Source: Notamacropus eugenii (lineage: Eukaryota > Chordata > Mammalia > Diprotodontia > Macropodidae). From it: 64,000 nucleotides of DNA. The stretch covers positions 265,447,008-265,511,007 of the forward strand of contig NC_092872.1 in assembly GCF_028372415.1 (NCBI RefSeq), in the 5' to 3' direction. Below, one piece after another: positions 1-9,462 of the stretch (the first letter of the stretch is position 1; the number at the start of each line of letters is the position of its first letter). Below the pieces are notes generated by a model. It searched no databases. It was not told where the DNA came from and saw only the letters and a program-made list of their open reading frames with translations. A program made the translations under genes and the position numbers.

Positions 1-266
1 GACTTCCTTGACTTTCTTTAAGTTGCAGTTGAAATCTTGCCTTCTAAAAGTAGCATTTCCCAATCCACCTTAATGCTAGTGCCTTCTCTCTGCTGATTAT
101 CTCCAATTTATCCTATATATATATCATTTGTGCACCCTTGTTTGCACCCTGTCTCGCCCAGTGGATTGTGTTATTACACCCTCTCCCTCCTCTTCTTCCC
201 CATCCCAGTGTCTAGCATAATGTCTTGCACCAAATAGATGCTCTAATACTGTTTCATTTATTCACA
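1..266 (+). mobile_element. L2 LINE 3' UTR and 3' end
   Basis: The order of motifs matches L2 3' ends: a cttcta-type lead, pyrimidine-rich middle, a 'tctagcataatg' block and a degraded 'atagatgctctaata' near the end. The left edge runs off the window. It is old and diverged. Confidence 0.65.
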
Positions 267-921
267 AGAACCAAAGTCATTAATTAAGGCAAAGTTTCAC
301 TTAGAATAGTACATTAGCATTGAAAGCATGTGTATAAAGCAGGAACCTAATTCCGAGATTTGCTAATTGCTTTTCCCCAGTAGCAATATTAGTTCTATTA
401 TCTTTAGCTGTGCCACCGAGAAGCGCCTCACTCTCCCAGGAGATAACCAAAAGAATGTGTTCTAGATGTATCTCTCTGAAATGCCTCAATTCCAGGAGCA
501 ACAGAAATGGTTCATTCTGTCGCATCTATTTTCAGTAAAGTGTGCAATGTGGATACTAATAAGAAGCTAAAAATGAATTTCTCTTCTTAGAGCCAATTTT
601 ACCAGGATAAACTGTATTAATAACAGGATAGAAAAAGCAAAAATTAAGCATTATAGTTGCCTTCCTAATACTGAAATCCAAAGTTTAATGCACTACCATT
701 TCTCCTTTAGAAGCTTTCACATTTGGTTGTCCAAATTCTAATTTATATCCACGTGAGGGAGATTTAAATAAGAAACTAAAAATTGGGATCCTCACTTAGG
801 TATTAGTGGGACTTAGCGAAGTCCTTAATGTCACAAGTGGGCCAAGGCAGATAAGGCAGAAGGGAAAGGAGGGGAGATCAAAATCAAAAAGAGCAGAAGA
901 GAAAAGAAACAAAAAAAGCAA
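267..921. other. No recognised feature
   Basis: About 650 bp of AT-rich DNA in which I see no gene, tandem repeat or interspersed repeat that I can name. The short open frames on both strands have no recognisable protein signature. Confidence 0.5.
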
Positions 922-1188
922 AGATTAATCAATCAACAAGCATTTATTAGGTCTCTACTGTATGTCAGGAATTGTGCTGAAGCCTAGAAATACAAAGACA
1001 TAAATGAAAGAGTCCTTACCCTCAAGAAGCTTATATTCTATAGGTAGGAGACAAGCTGCACACATATAAATAAATTCAAAATTATTAAAAATGCAATTGG
1101 GGGATTAGGAGCTGGGAGGAGGGATGTTCAGGAAAGGCCTTGTAGGTCTTTGCTGGAAACTAAGGGTTCTAAGAAGTAAAAGAAAACA
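922..1188 (-). mobile_element. L2 LINE, antisense, first part
   Basis: Starts with 'caacaagcatttattaggt', the complement of an L2 3' end, followed by the antisense 3' UTR blocks for 'tacaaagacataaatgaa' and 'ctcaagaagcttatattcta'. It continues beyond an inserted SINE. Confidence 0.75.
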
Positions 1189-1326
1189 GGGGAACCTAAG
1201 TGGCTCAAAGGATAGAGCACCAGCTCTGGAGTTAGGAAGACCTAAGTTCAAATCCAATTTCAGACACTTACTAGGTGTGTGATCCTGGGCAAGTCACTTA
1301 GCCCAATCGCCTCTAAAAAAAAAAGA
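1189..1326 (+). mobile_element. Short tRNA-derived SINE with A tail
   Basis: A tRNA-like head with an A-box-like 'gtggctcaaaggatagagc' and B-box-like 'agttcaaatcc', then 'gtgtgatcctgggcaagtca' and a run of ten A. It lacks the longer BovB-like tail of other SINEs here, so it is a short poly-A type. It sits inside the antisense L2. Confidence 0.75.
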
Positions 1327-1790
1327 AGTGGAGGAAAAGGGAAAAGAGTTCCAAGCAAGAGGGACAGCCTGGGCAAAGTACCAGAGATGGAAAATGGGAG
1401 ATGGAATATCATGTATGAAAACAACAAAGTCACTTTGGCTGGACTCAAAAGTGTGTCAATGATGGTAATACAAAGCATAAGGTTAGAAAGGGAGGCTGTA
1501 GGTCATAAAGGCTTTGAATGCCAAACAGAAGAATTAAAATTTTATTCTAAAGGCAATAGGGAGCCACTGGAGTTTTCTGAGCAGAGATTGACATGGTCAA
1601 ATCTGAGTTTTAAGAATGCTACTTTGTCAGTTATATTGAGGAAAGATTGGAGAACTGAATCAGGGAGACTGATGATGTGGCTATTGTGATGGTTCAAGTG
1701 AGAGGTAATGAGGTCTAAACTTAAGAGGTTGCTAGAAAGGAGGTTGGCATTGAGAAAGAAAGAAAAGAGAAAGACTATACACTCTTGGAG
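1327..1790 (-). mobile_element. L2 LINE, antisense, second part
   Basis: Resumes the L2 split at 1189. Recognisable antisense blocks include 'tttattctaaaggcaatagg', 'gagccactggag' and 'tgacatggtcaaatctgag'. The consensus site later hit by HAL1-like elements A and C is present here and uninterrupted (about 1614-1632). Confidence 0.8.
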
Positions 1791-2205
1791 GGCAGGTTTC
1801 TTGTTCCATCTCAACTTTGTATCTCTCCAAGCACTCCCAGGGCACTGGCACTGTACGTGGCTTCCCCTACTCTGACCAAACCTCTTGTTTATACTCCTCC
1901 ATAGAAGAGAGGGGAGCCATTGAGACCCAAGTTAGAAATAAGCTTGTGCCCAAAGCCTTCTATTCCTTCTCTCTATCCTCCACTGGCCTTCTTAACCTTC
2001 CTAGTAAAGACAGGAAAGAAAGTGTTGATCTGTGTGCAGTAAATTAGACAGAAGGTCTAGAAGCTGCTTTCAGCAATTCAGTGGTTCTGCCATCATACTT
2101 ATAACTCTTAGAGCTGGCATGCTTATAGTACTTTCTGTTTTGTAAAACATCATACAAACATTATTGTACTTGATTTTCAGGATAACTCTGTGAGTGTGGC
2201 ATAAA
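1791..2205. other. Unassigned; faint L2-like start
   Basis: About 1775-1850 weakly resembles an L2 3' end in sense orientation ('ggagggcaggtttcttg', 'gcactggcactgtac'). The rest is unassigned. No gene signal. Confidence 0.3.
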
Positions 2206-2470
2206 GGTGGTAGCACTGTGGTAACATGGAGAGAGAGCACTGGCCTGGGAGTCAGGAAGACCTAAGCTGAAATCAGGGCTCATCGAATGAATAACTAGGT
2301 GAATATTTGTAAGCTGTTTAACCTACCTGAGTTTCAGTCACTTCATTTGTAAAATGGAGGGAAATATGATCATCTGTATCCCAGGGTTACTGAGAGAATC
2401 AAAGGAGATAATGTATATAGAGTTCTTTGTAACCTTAAACCATTATAAAAATGTCAGCTATTATTGTAAT
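2206..2470 (+). mobile_element. MIR/THER-type SINE with L2-like tail
   Basis: tRNA-like head ('gcactggcctgggagtcagg'), core ('gtaaaatggagggaa') and an L2-related tail ending 'cattataaaaatgtcagcta'. Nearly full length and diverged. Confidence 0.8.
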
Positions 2471-2494
2471 TTTCATTTTATAGATGAAGAAAAA

Positions 2495-2690
2495 GTTCTA
2501 GCTAGTACTTAATAATGTGTTTCTATGGCATGCTTTACATTTCTTATCTCATTTCCTCCTCACAATAATCCAGTAAGGTAAGTACGATTATGATCTACAT
2601 TTTACAAATGAGGAGAAGACAGAAGTTAAGAACTAATTTGAACTAAAGTCTTCCCGACTCCAGATCCAATGCTATAGCCCCTAAAGTATC
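2495..2690 (-). mobile_element. MIR SINE, antisense
   Basis: Antisense MIR signature 'atttcttatctcatttcctc' followed by 'ctacattttacaaatgagga'. It abuts the sense MIR on its left, giving a tail-to-tail pair about 20 bp apart. Confidence 0.75.
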
Positions 2691-2734
2691 TAACTGGTCA
2701 TGTCAAAGCTCAGAAGAGAAGATGCTAATCACAT

Positions 2735-2965
2735 GGATGCTAAGTCTATGTGAGCATTGAAGTTGCAATCAGAACTAGGTTTAAATTCTAGCCCTGATAC
2801 TTATGAGTTATGTGGCTTTATACAAGAGGGAGGAGATGGTGTGTGAGGTGGTTCTGTATTACATACTTGACCCTTTCCTTCCTTTGACCTCTATTTTCTC
2901 ATCTGTAAAGTATGGGGGGTGGAGAATCATATGGTCTCTTAAACGCCTCCCAGCTGTAAGTCCTA
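2735..2965 (+). mobile_element. MIR-like SINE with CR1/L3-type tail
   Basis: Contains 'ggtttaaattctagccctga' and 'ttctcatctgtaaagtatgg', then a tail like 'atggtctcttaaacgcctcc'. That tail resembles CR1/L3 LINE 3' ends instead of L2. The centre carries extra sequence. Confidence 0.55.
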
Positions 2966-3091
2966 TGTCCCCTATATAAATAACAAAAATAAGAATCTTT
3001 ATTAATAGCTAGAGAAATGCACCTGGTTGTGTATAAATGAAGTGTAACTCTTTCTCATTATGTGTTTACATTGTCAAAAAATAGTTAATTG

Positions 3092-3135
3092 GCAATTTTT
3101 TGCCTCTGTCCTCATTTCTAGAGGCAAAAAATTGC
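3092..3135. other. Perfect 16-bp inverted repeat (hairpin)
   Basis: Positions 3092-3107 read gcaattttttgcctct and 3120-3135 read agaggcaaaaaattgc, an exact reverse complement, separated by a 12-nt loop. It lies in otherwise unassigned DNA and could be the centre of an old palindromic DNA transposon. The stem is shorter than a usual miRNA precursor. Confidence 0.85.
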
Positions 3136-3227
3136 AGGATAGAAAATGTGTGTGTAATAAAGGTTTCTCTAAATCTAGGTAATTTCCTCCTTAATTAGTA
3201 TTATCAGGAATTCATCACCATCATAAA

Positions 3228-3290
3228 ATTAATTGAGTACCTACTCTAGGCAAAGCACTGCACTTTACTCTAGGTTGGAGAGAATGGGAA
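3228..3290 (-). mobile_element. Short L2 3'-end fragment, antisense
   Basis: 'ttgagtacctactctaggca' followed by 'aagcactgcactttactcta' matches the antisense L2 3' terminus. Too short for a firm call. Confidence 0.45.
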
Positions 3291-3339
3291 GGAGGCTAAA
3301 GTACAAGGACTTGTTTCCTTGGCCCAGGGAGCTCTCCTG

Positions 3340-3542
3340 GGCAGTACAGGATGGAGGAAACTAAATTTGGAGTCCTGAGATCTGGGCTGGAATTTTGGCT
3401 TTGTCACTTACTAGATGTGTGAACTTCAACAAGTTTAATTTCTTTGGGCCTCAGTTTTTCACAGGCAGAAAGAGGAGGCTAGACGAAATGGTCTCTAAGG
3501 TCCCTTCTGACTTTAAATCTGTGTGTCTATGATCCCATGATC
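3340..3542 (+). mobile_element. MIR-like SINE with CR1/L3-type tail
   Basis: Head 'ggagtcctgagatctggg', core 'cacttactagatgtgtgaac' and tail 'atggtctctaaggtcccttc' ending in 'tctatgatcccatgatcc'. The tail repeat is typical of CR1/L3-type LINE ends. Confidence 0.8.
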
Positions 3543-4017
3543 CTGCCTACATTTTTGTCCCTGCAATTGGAGATTCTCCTACATCTTCCCTTTCTGTCCA
3601 CTAGCCAGATAGGTCAATTACTGTCTCTAGATGACACTTTACACTTTTTGGTGGAACCCAATCCAAAAAAACATGTATTGATCACATACCATGCTCCAGG
3701 GCAGAAAGACAAAATAAACTCATATTATACTGAAGAAACAGAACATGTAAACACATCCTCTGCTCTCCTACTCTTTTGGCTTTTACATGATGACTTATGT
3801 CATTGGGGCTGGGGGAGTAGAGGCAAGTTACATGGGTATTTATATCTATATATCTTAGCCCTTCAACTACACTGCAAGTCCCAAGATGGGACTGAATGAC
3901 GAAATCTGAGATGTTTTTTCATTCCATGCAAAAGTAACCACAACATCTTTCATATCGGAAGTATTTGGTACATATTTGCCAAGGCTTATTAGAGAAGTTT
4001 CAGCTCTGTAACTTTAA
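3543..4017. other. No recognised feature
   Basis: The 120-codon open frame at 3537-3899 (+) has no protein motif that I recognise and begins inside the SINE tail, so I do not call it a gene. A stretch near 3665-3700 faintly resembles an antisense L2 end. Confidence 0.45.
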
Positions 4018-4148
4018 CCCATATAATATTAGCAAGCCATTTCAGCTGCCTAGCCCTTAGTTTCTTCATCTGAAAAATGGAGAGATTGGACTAGGTGACA
4101 CCTAAGGCCCCTTCCTTCCCCAAATCTTGAATTCTATGAACCTATGAG
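4018..4148 (+). mobile_element. MIR-like SINE, 3' part, CR1/L3-type tail
   Basis: Begins in the core ('gcaagccatttcagctgcct'), then 'cttcatctgaaaaatggaga' and 'gactaggtgacacctaaggc', ending 'tctatgaacctatgag'. The tRNA head is missing. Confidence 0.7.
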
Positions 4149-4252
4149 ACTAAAAATTGTCTCATCATTGCATTTCCATCCCTAGTACCTAGAACAGCAC
4201 CTTGCAAGTAATAGATGCTTAATAAATAATTATTGCTTAATTGTGGGATTAA
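4149..4252 (+). mobile_element. L2 LINE 3' end
   Basis: 'tccctagtacctagaacagc' then 'gcttaataaataattattg' is the L2 terminal signature in sense orientation. It directly follows the SINE. Confidence 0.7.
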
Positions 4253-4295
4253 GAAATGGAAGACTTGGATTTGAATTCTAGCTCTGAGACTTGAG

Positions 4296-4545
4296 GAAGT
4301 TGCATGATACAATGGATAGAACACCTGGAGTCAGAAAGACTCATCTTCCTGAGTTCAAATCCAGCCTCAGACACTTACTGTGTAACCCTGGGCAAGTCAC
4401 TTCATCTTGTTCGACTCAATTTTCTAATCTGTAAAGTGAGCTAGAGAAGGAAATGTCAAACCACTCTAGTATCCTTGCCAGGAAAACCTCAAATGGAGTC
4501 ACCAAGAGTCAGACCTAACTAAATAACCACCACAGCAACAACATT
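4296..4545 (+). mobile_element. MAR1-like SINE with BovB/RTE-type tail
   Basis: Head 'gatacaatggatagaacacc', B box 'gttcaaatcc', 'gtaaccctgggcaagtcact', then 'gctagagaaggaaatgtcaa' and the tail 'ggagtcaccaagagtcag', ending in 'cagcaacaaca'. The tail is shared with RTE/BovB LINEs, implying mobilisation by such a LINE. A partial SINE head (about 4253-4290) precedes it. Confidence 0.85.
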
Positions 4546-4870
4546 CATTGTCTATTATCTTGAAGGCATTGTGCCAGGTGCCAGGCATAGAAAGACTAAA
4601 CAAAATGCTCCATGTCCTCAAGGAGTTTTTGTATTCCTGGGGACTGAGAGAATGTAATATATTCAAGAAAAAGTAAATCCAAAACACATATAGAAAGTAA
4701 ATTCAAAGGAATTTAGAGGGTAGGAAAGAGAAAACATTAGTGACTAGAAAGATCGGGAATGGTGCCATGTAAGGAGATGTAAGGAGATGATCCTTTGAAA
4801 CAAGATAGGGATTTTTAGATTCAGAAATGAGATAGCAAGACGTTTAACGCAAGAGGGAGGGAGGTATATA
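4546..4870 (-). mobile_element. L2 LINE, antisense
   Basis: Antisense 3' end ('ttgtgccaggtgccaggcat'), then 'gtcctcaaggagtttttgta' and a 'gatgatcctttgaaacaaga' block equivalent to the L2 'ggtggcatttgagctgag' region. Diverged. Confidence 0.65.
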
Positions 4871-4884
4871 TGGGAATAGCTGGT

Positions 4885-5038
4885 AGACCCATTTGTACCT
4901 CAGTATCCTCATCACTAAATGAAAGGATTGGATTAAATGATCTCTAAGGTCTCTCCAAGCTTTTCATGTTTGAGTAAGTCATATAACCTCTTTGTGCCTC
5001 AGTGTTCTGCTCTGTAAAATAAGAGGGTTGTTCTGCAT
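4885..5038 (+). mobile_element. MIR-like SINE(s), interrupted by a hAT-type element
   Basis: Two partial CR1/L3-tailed units run together: one ends 'aaatgatctctaaggtctc', the second has 'gtgcctcagtgttctgctct'. The second stops where the miniature transposon starts and resumes at 5255. Confidence 0.65.
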
Positions 5039-5254
5039 CAGAGGTTCTTAACCAGTACCCACAATTAAGGGATAGATTTCAGAGAATATGTGAACTTGGA
5101 TGGGAATAAAAAGTTATATCTTTATTTTCACTAGCCTCTCACTGAAATTTAGCATGCCCTTCAATTGTAAATGTAGGTAACAAAACATTACTCTTAGAAG
5201 GCTTCACCTGATTGCCAAAGGGCCGCATGACACAGAAGAGGTTAAGAATCCCTG
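5039..5254. mobile_element. hAT-type miniature DNA transposon
   Basis: Terminal inverted repeats 'cagaggttcttaacc' and 'ggttaagaatccctg' at the ends, with an interior 'tctttattttcactagcctc'. It splits a SINE. Exact 8-bp target copies are no longer visible. No transposase sequence is present, so it was moved in trans. Confidence 0.75.
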
Positions 5255-5305
5255 AATTATATGATCTCTCAGGTTTCTTCCAGCTCTAAATTCCATCATT
5301 CTATA
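5255..5305 (+). mobile_element. SINE tail, resumed
   Basis: 'atgatctctcaggtttcttc' and 'cagctctaaattccatcatt' complete the CR1/L3-type SINE tail interrupted at 5039. Confidence 0.7.
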
Positions 5306-5601
5306 TTTACAAACATAAATATACACACCAAACACATAAATGTCTCTCTATGCTATGCATCATGCTCCCAATCCATCTTTTCTGTCTCCCTGCTTAAGCT
5401 GCATAACCTGCAAAACCTTCATCAGTTCAGTGTTTTCCCTTCTAAACAATCTTTGAGAGAAGAACAACCCTGGTATGAACAGCTATGAACTATCTGATTT
5501 CAGGTTACAGTAGCTTTAAATTGTCAAGGAAGGAAATGTCATTGGTTAGAGTTCTTAGATATTTTTCTCCCTCTAAAGGAGGCAAGAATCAGAGGAGAGA
5601 C

Positions 5602-5603
<2 letters not shown>
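5306..5603. other. No recognised feature
   Basis: About 300 bp unassigned. A 75-codon frame at 5261-5488 (+) has no recognisable motif and starts inside the SINE tail. Confidence 0.4.
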
Positions 5604-5645
<42 letters not shown>

Positions 5646-5745
5646 AGAGACAGACAGACAGAGAATGAGAGAGAGACAGAAAGAGAGGCAGAGAAAGACA
5701 GACAGAGATGGAGAGTAGACTGAGAGAGAAAAGACAGAGAGAATG
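5604..5745. repeat. (TG)18 microsatellite plus GA-rich tract
   Basis: An uninterrupted TG run at 5604-5639, followed by imperfect gaca/gaga purine-rich sequence to about 5745. Pure dinucleotide tracts of this length are usually polymorphic. Confidence 0.95.
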
Positions 5746-6275
5746 GTATATGAATGTAATGGAATACTATTGTACTATAAGAAATGATGAACAGGAGGAC
5801 TTCAGAGAGGCCTAGAAGGACTTATATGATCTGATGCTGAGTGAAATGAGCAGAACCAGGGAAACATTGTACATAGTAACAACCACAGTCTGTGAGGACT
5901 GTTTTTGATAGATTTAGCCCTTCATTGTAATGCAAGGACCTAAAACATTCCCAAAGGACTCTTGAGGCAAAATGCCTTCCACATTCAGAGAAAGAACTAT
6001 GGAATCAGAATGCAGAATGAAGCAGGATATTTTATCTTGTGTTATGTTTTGTTTTTGTTTGGCTTTTCTCATGGCTTCTCCCATTCATTTTAATTCTTCT
6101 ATGCAATATGGCTAATGTGAAAATGTGGTTAATAAGAATGTATGTGCAAAGCCCATATAAGATTGCATGCCGTCTCAGGGAGGGATGGAAGAGGAAGGGG
6201 GAGAAAATCTAAGACTTATGGAAATGATTGTAGAAAACTGAAAACAAATTAATTAATTAGTTAATTAATTAAAAG
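5746..6275 (+). mobile_element. L1 3' end (ORF2 C-terminus and 3' UTR)
   Basis: 'atgaatgtaatggaatacta' begins the L1 ORF2 C-terminal MEYY region, followed by 'gatgctgagtgaaatgagca' and 'gagcagaaccaggg'. The 3' UTR has 'atataagattgcatgccgtc' and a G-rich tract, ending in AATT-type repeats at about 6245-6273. It is 5' truncated and very old. Confidence 0.85.
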
Positions 6276-6394
6276 ACAGAGAGACAGAGAGGTGGGAAGA
6301 GGTAATCAGTTTAAATTGACAACAAAGTTGTAATTGCCTCTTGTCTCTAGATGCCACCTCATCTAGGTTGTTTAGAAGCTACAATGACAATATG

Positions 6395-6735
6395 TCACAA
6401 AATGAGTCAATGGTGTGATGTGGAGCCCAGAAAAGTTAGTGACATGTTAGGCTTCATCAAGATAGGCAGAGCTTCCAGGAACAAGAAAGTTATAGTTTTG
6501 CTGTCCTCTGTCCTGATCACTGCTTTAGAGTGCTGTGTTCAGCTCTAACCACATTTTGGGAAGGACACTGATCTGCTGAATAACATTCAGAGGAAGGTGG
6601 CCAGGACATGGTTGAGCTGAAGGAATTAGGAATGTCCATCCTAGAGCAAACAAGGCTGAAGGTAAATGCTCTTGCTTCCAACACCTGAGAGGCTGTCATG
6701 TGGAAGATGACTTTCCATGATAATTCACTGCCAAG
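6395..6735 (+). mobile_element. L3/CR1 LINE, end of ORF2
   Basis: Blocks matching the CR1/L3 C-terminal region: 'gagtgctgtgttcagctct', 'ccacattttgggaaggacac', 'aacattcagaggaaggtggc' and 'gaggctgtcatgtggaagat'. Broken frame, ancient copy. Confidence 0.75.
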
Positions 6736-6764
6736 ATCACATAGTATCCCCCCCAAAATTGTAT

Positions 6765-6930
6765 GGTTTTTAGTTTGTATATATTTTATCTGTACCTTAA
6801 TGTTTATATATTGTAGCCCTAACAAAACATAAGCTTTTCAGGATTTCAATTCTGTCTCAGTAACTTTAGTATATAGCACTAACTACTACCTGGCAGGAAA
6901 TCAATGAATGTATGTCCATTGATTATAGTT
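6765..6930 (+). mobile_element. L2-like 3' end inside an L3 fragment
   Basis: 'tagtttgtatatattttatc' and 'ttatatattgtagccctaac', then 'catttgat'-type decay near 'caatgaatgtatgtccattg', resembling an L2 3' UTR. It sits between two L3 blocks, suggesting insertion into the L3. Confidence 0.5.
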
Positions 6931-6939
6931 TGCATTCTT

Positions 6940-7012
6940 CTTTGAGTCTGGTTTGGACTAGGAGACCATTAAGATCCCTTGCAACTCTGATATTTATTTT
7001 GTGATTCTGAAA
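6940..7012 (+). mobile_element. L3/CR1 LINE tail
   Basis: 'ggtttggactaggagaccat' and 'aagatcccttgcaactctga' ending 'tgtgattctga' match the CR1/L3 3' terminus, probably the end of the element at 6395. Confidence 0.7.
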
Positions 7013-7067
7013 ATATTGATTAATTATAGTGTTGGCAAGTCCTAAGAGAGAGACCTAGTCCAAGACC

Positions 7068-7195
7068 TTCATATTACTGATGATATCACTGGGGACCAGG
7101 AGATGCTTATCCAAGATCACACAGGTAATTAGTATCAAAGGTGGGATCTGAACACAGGTCCTTCCCTTGAACCCAGAAGGCCCTTCTGGACCAGA
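7068..7195 (-). mobile_element. MIR SINE, antisense
   Basis: Antisense core ('aagatcacacaggtaattag', 'ggtgggatctgaacacaggt') with the B-box complement. The 5' and 3' ends are lost. Confidence 0.65.
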
Positions 7196-7364
7196 AGCAG
7201 TGACCAGCCTGTACTGCTGCATCGAGTTCAAGTTGCCTCCACCACCTCAACCTAAGCCAAGAAAGAAGCATATTTGTTAGTACAGAGAGACCTACATTTT
7301 TGCATTGACCACAAATCATATATCTCAACCCTCACATTTCAATTCATTTTTAAAGCTGAAAATA

Positions 7365-7430
7365 ACAATGATGCTAAATAAACTCACATTTCTATAGGGA
7401 TTTAAGGTTTACAAAGTGCTTTCAAAATGC
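7365..7430 (-). mobile_element. THER/MIR tail fragment, antisense
   Basis: 'actcacatttctatagggat' and 'ttacaaagtgctttcaaaat' are the complement of the L2-like tail of THER/MIR SINEs. Confidence 0.6.
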
Positions 7431-7445
7431 TTTTTTACAGTTAGC

Positions 7446-8284
7446 TGGATGATGTGCTGAAAGCAAATAAAAAAAGTTTAAAGAAACCCAGTTTTAGGCA
7501 AAATGATTAGTCTGCTTATATAAAAGTGTGTTGCTAAGCAACTGCATCAATGGAATATTTCAGTTATGATCTGAAGTTCTTTTGCTCCCCTTAGCCATAA
7601 CAAAAATAGACATTCCATGGCTAATGAAATCATCTTCTCATAAAATATGGAAACCTGAGACTAATTTTCTGAAACAATGTGTCCCAAAAAACATGGTTAC
7701 ATATTCTTATTATAATATGGAAGGGCACTTGCTAACTTTAATCTGTTTTTCTTTCCTATGGAAAATGGACTTTTCTCCCCCTACCCAAACAAGCTCTCAA
7801 TTACTCCAGCAAGTTCCTTAGCATTCAGTAAAATAATTGGACATATATTTCCCTTCGGAAGAAATCATAGTTATGGTCATTAAGAATGGGTGAGTGATGT
7901 GATCATTGCACAGTTCCCCACAGCCCCACATTTCCTTCCAAATCACACATTCCTCATTTGCCTTTTACAGAAAGACCCAGTTTTTATGAGACATGAATGA
8001 ATGAAGATTCCTTCTGATTAATTGCATTTTAAACCTAAGCAGCCACTTTAGAATGTTGCACATTCTTTTTTCTGGTTATTCCCCTTGCTGAGAAGTATGC
8101 AATCTTGGGACAAGAACTGCAGTGTCACAGGGTGAGAGAGCTTTTGAATCTGTTTTTGGCATTCTGCTTCCTTCAGGTCAGCTTGAACTGCTGAGGGGAC
8201 AGCTGCCAGGACATTATTTCTTAAGAAGTTTCTACAGAAGTATTGGACATAATCAACAACACTAGAACTGCAATTGAAAGATAA
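7446..8284. other. Repeat-free block, possible regulatory DNA
   Basis: About 840 bp without a recognised repeat, flanked on both sides by SINEs. It has a TATA-like box and RFX-type site (7517-7542) and a POU/homeodomain-like 'ctgattaattgcatttt' near 8014-8030. No long reading frame with a known motif. Conservation is inferred only from the absence of repeats. Confidence 0.4.
7517..7542 (+). promoter_or_regulatory. TATA-like box next to an RFX X-box-like palindrome
   Basis: 'tatataaaag' at 7517-7526 is followed four bases on by GTTGCTAAGCAAC at 7530-7542. The two GTTGC/GCAAC half-sites with a 3-bp gap match the symmetric X-box bound by RFX winged-helix factors. Function is inferred; 13-bp matches can be chance. 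Confidence 0.4.
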
Positions 8285-8391
8285 AGCAGTGTATTACAGT
8301 GAAAAGAACTTGGAATTTGGATTCCAAAGACCTGAATCTTGACTCTTCTACTAATTACTTGTAAGACCTTAGGCAAATCACTTAGACTCTT
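8285..8391 (+). mobile_element. MIR-like SINE, first part
   Basis: 'attccaaagacctgaatctt' and 'aggcaaatcacttagactct' give the head and core. It is interrupted by a hAT-type element and resumes at about 8500. Confidence 0.7.
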
Positions 8392-8495
8392 TCCAGGGGC
8401 GAGGAACTTGCACCCTCAAAGCACATACAGCCCTCTTGGTCCTCAAGGACAGTCCTTAGACTGAACCCAAACTTCATGAATTTTTAGACTCTGCT
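8392..8495. mobile_element. hAT-type miniature element, partial
   Basis: 'caggggcgaggaacttgcac' matches the terminal repeat of the same family as 17521, 25323 and 51775. The second half of the palindrome is missing. It splits a SINE, and 'tagactct' recurs on both sides. Confidence 0.6.
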
Positions 8496-8640
8496 TTAGA
8501 CTCTCTGGGCCTCAGTTTCCTCAACTATAAAATGGAGAGGGACTTGATTATCTCAAAAATCTATAAAGCCTTCTCTAAAATGGTTGGACTAAATGATCTC
8601 AAAAGTCTCTTCCAGCTCTAAATCTGTGATACTATGGATC
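8496..8640 (+). mobile_element. MIR-like SINE, second part
   Basis: 'ctgggcctcagtttcctcaa' then 'gactaaatgatctcaaaagt' and 'cttccagctctaaatctgtg'. The tail block is partly duplicated (8545-8580 and 8583-8625). Confidence 0.75.
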
Positions 8641-8644
8641 ACAG

Positions 8645-8998
8645 GTTTAGGGATATAGGTTCAAGTATCATCTCTGCTATTTAATAATTGACTTATGGTA
8701 ATTCATTTAATCATCTTGGGTTTCTGCTTCCTTCTTTACAGATATGAAGGGGTGGGGCAAGATACCCTCTAATGCCCTCCAGAAAGCTTTAAATCACCAT
8801 GATTCAACCTGGAATTGTCCCAAGAACACACTTCCAGAATAAGGAGACTTGGGTTTAAATCTTGTCTCTGAACTTTAGACTATGTGACCACAGACATGTT
8901 ACTTAATATCAAAATGTCATAGCTTCCTCAACTATGAAATCAGGGAACTAAACTAAGTGACCCCAGAGACCCTTTCCAATTTGATTATGATCCTATAA
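8645..8998 (+). mobile_element. Two MIR-like SINE copies, head to tail
   Basis: First copy at about 8645-8810 ('ataggttcaagtatcatctc'), second at about 8840-8998 ('ttgggtttaaatcttgtctc', ending 'ccaatttgattatgatccta'). Both carry CR1/L3-type tails and are heavily diverged. Confidence 0.65.
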
Positions 8999-9380
8999 TT
9001 CATAAATTAATTTCAGTGAAAGTGGATTAGAATTAAAATGGTCTTTGTAAAACTTTTTCTCAGAAAAATGACCCTCCTCCCATAACCTCAAGTAGTAAAT
9101 GTGAACATAGCTGACTTTTTGCAAAGGCATGTAACTCAGAAGTTTCTAAGTTATTTTGAATGATTTAAGCCCCATTTTAAACACTCTGTGGGAGTTTTCC
9201 ATTGAAAGAAACTTTAAAATGTGAGTTCTTTTAGAAGCCAAAGAATCCTTTTGAAATGAGAAAAATTCCCCTCCTCATCTATTGAGCTTATGAATTCATA
9301 GTTTTGTACAATCTTTGTTTTCTTATATTATATCTCACCAGTTCAAAAGAGTTTCCTATATTCAGTCATAATTTTCTGCA
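8999..9380. other. No recognised feature
   Basis: AT-rich and repeat-free as far as I can tell. No open frame with a recognised domain. Confidence 0.4.
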
Positions 9381-9385
9381 AGACA

Positions 9386-9462
9386 ATGATGATGGTGATG
9401 GTAGTGGTGGTGGTGATAATTATGATGATGATGAAGGAAGAAGAGGAAGAGGAAGAGAAAAG
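9386..9462. repeat. (GAT/GGT)n then GA-rich tract
   Basis: Imperfect trinucleotides 'gatgatggtgatggtagtgg' give way to 'gaagaagaggaaga'. The apparent acidic/glycine-rich peptide read here is a by-product of the repeat. Confidence 0.9.

Noticed and set aside
1189-1326. Functional tRNA gene
   Set aside because: The A and B boxes belong to a tRNA-derived SINE with a poly-A tail; no cloverleaf or CCA-side stem can be supported. The same applies to the other SINE heads.
3092-3135. microRNA precursor
   Set aside because: A 16-bp stem with a 12-nt loop is too short for a typical pre-miRNA and has no flanking lower stem.
3537-3899. 120-codon frame as a gene
   Set aside because: It starts in a SINE tail, has no motif, splice context or promoter, and looks like chance.
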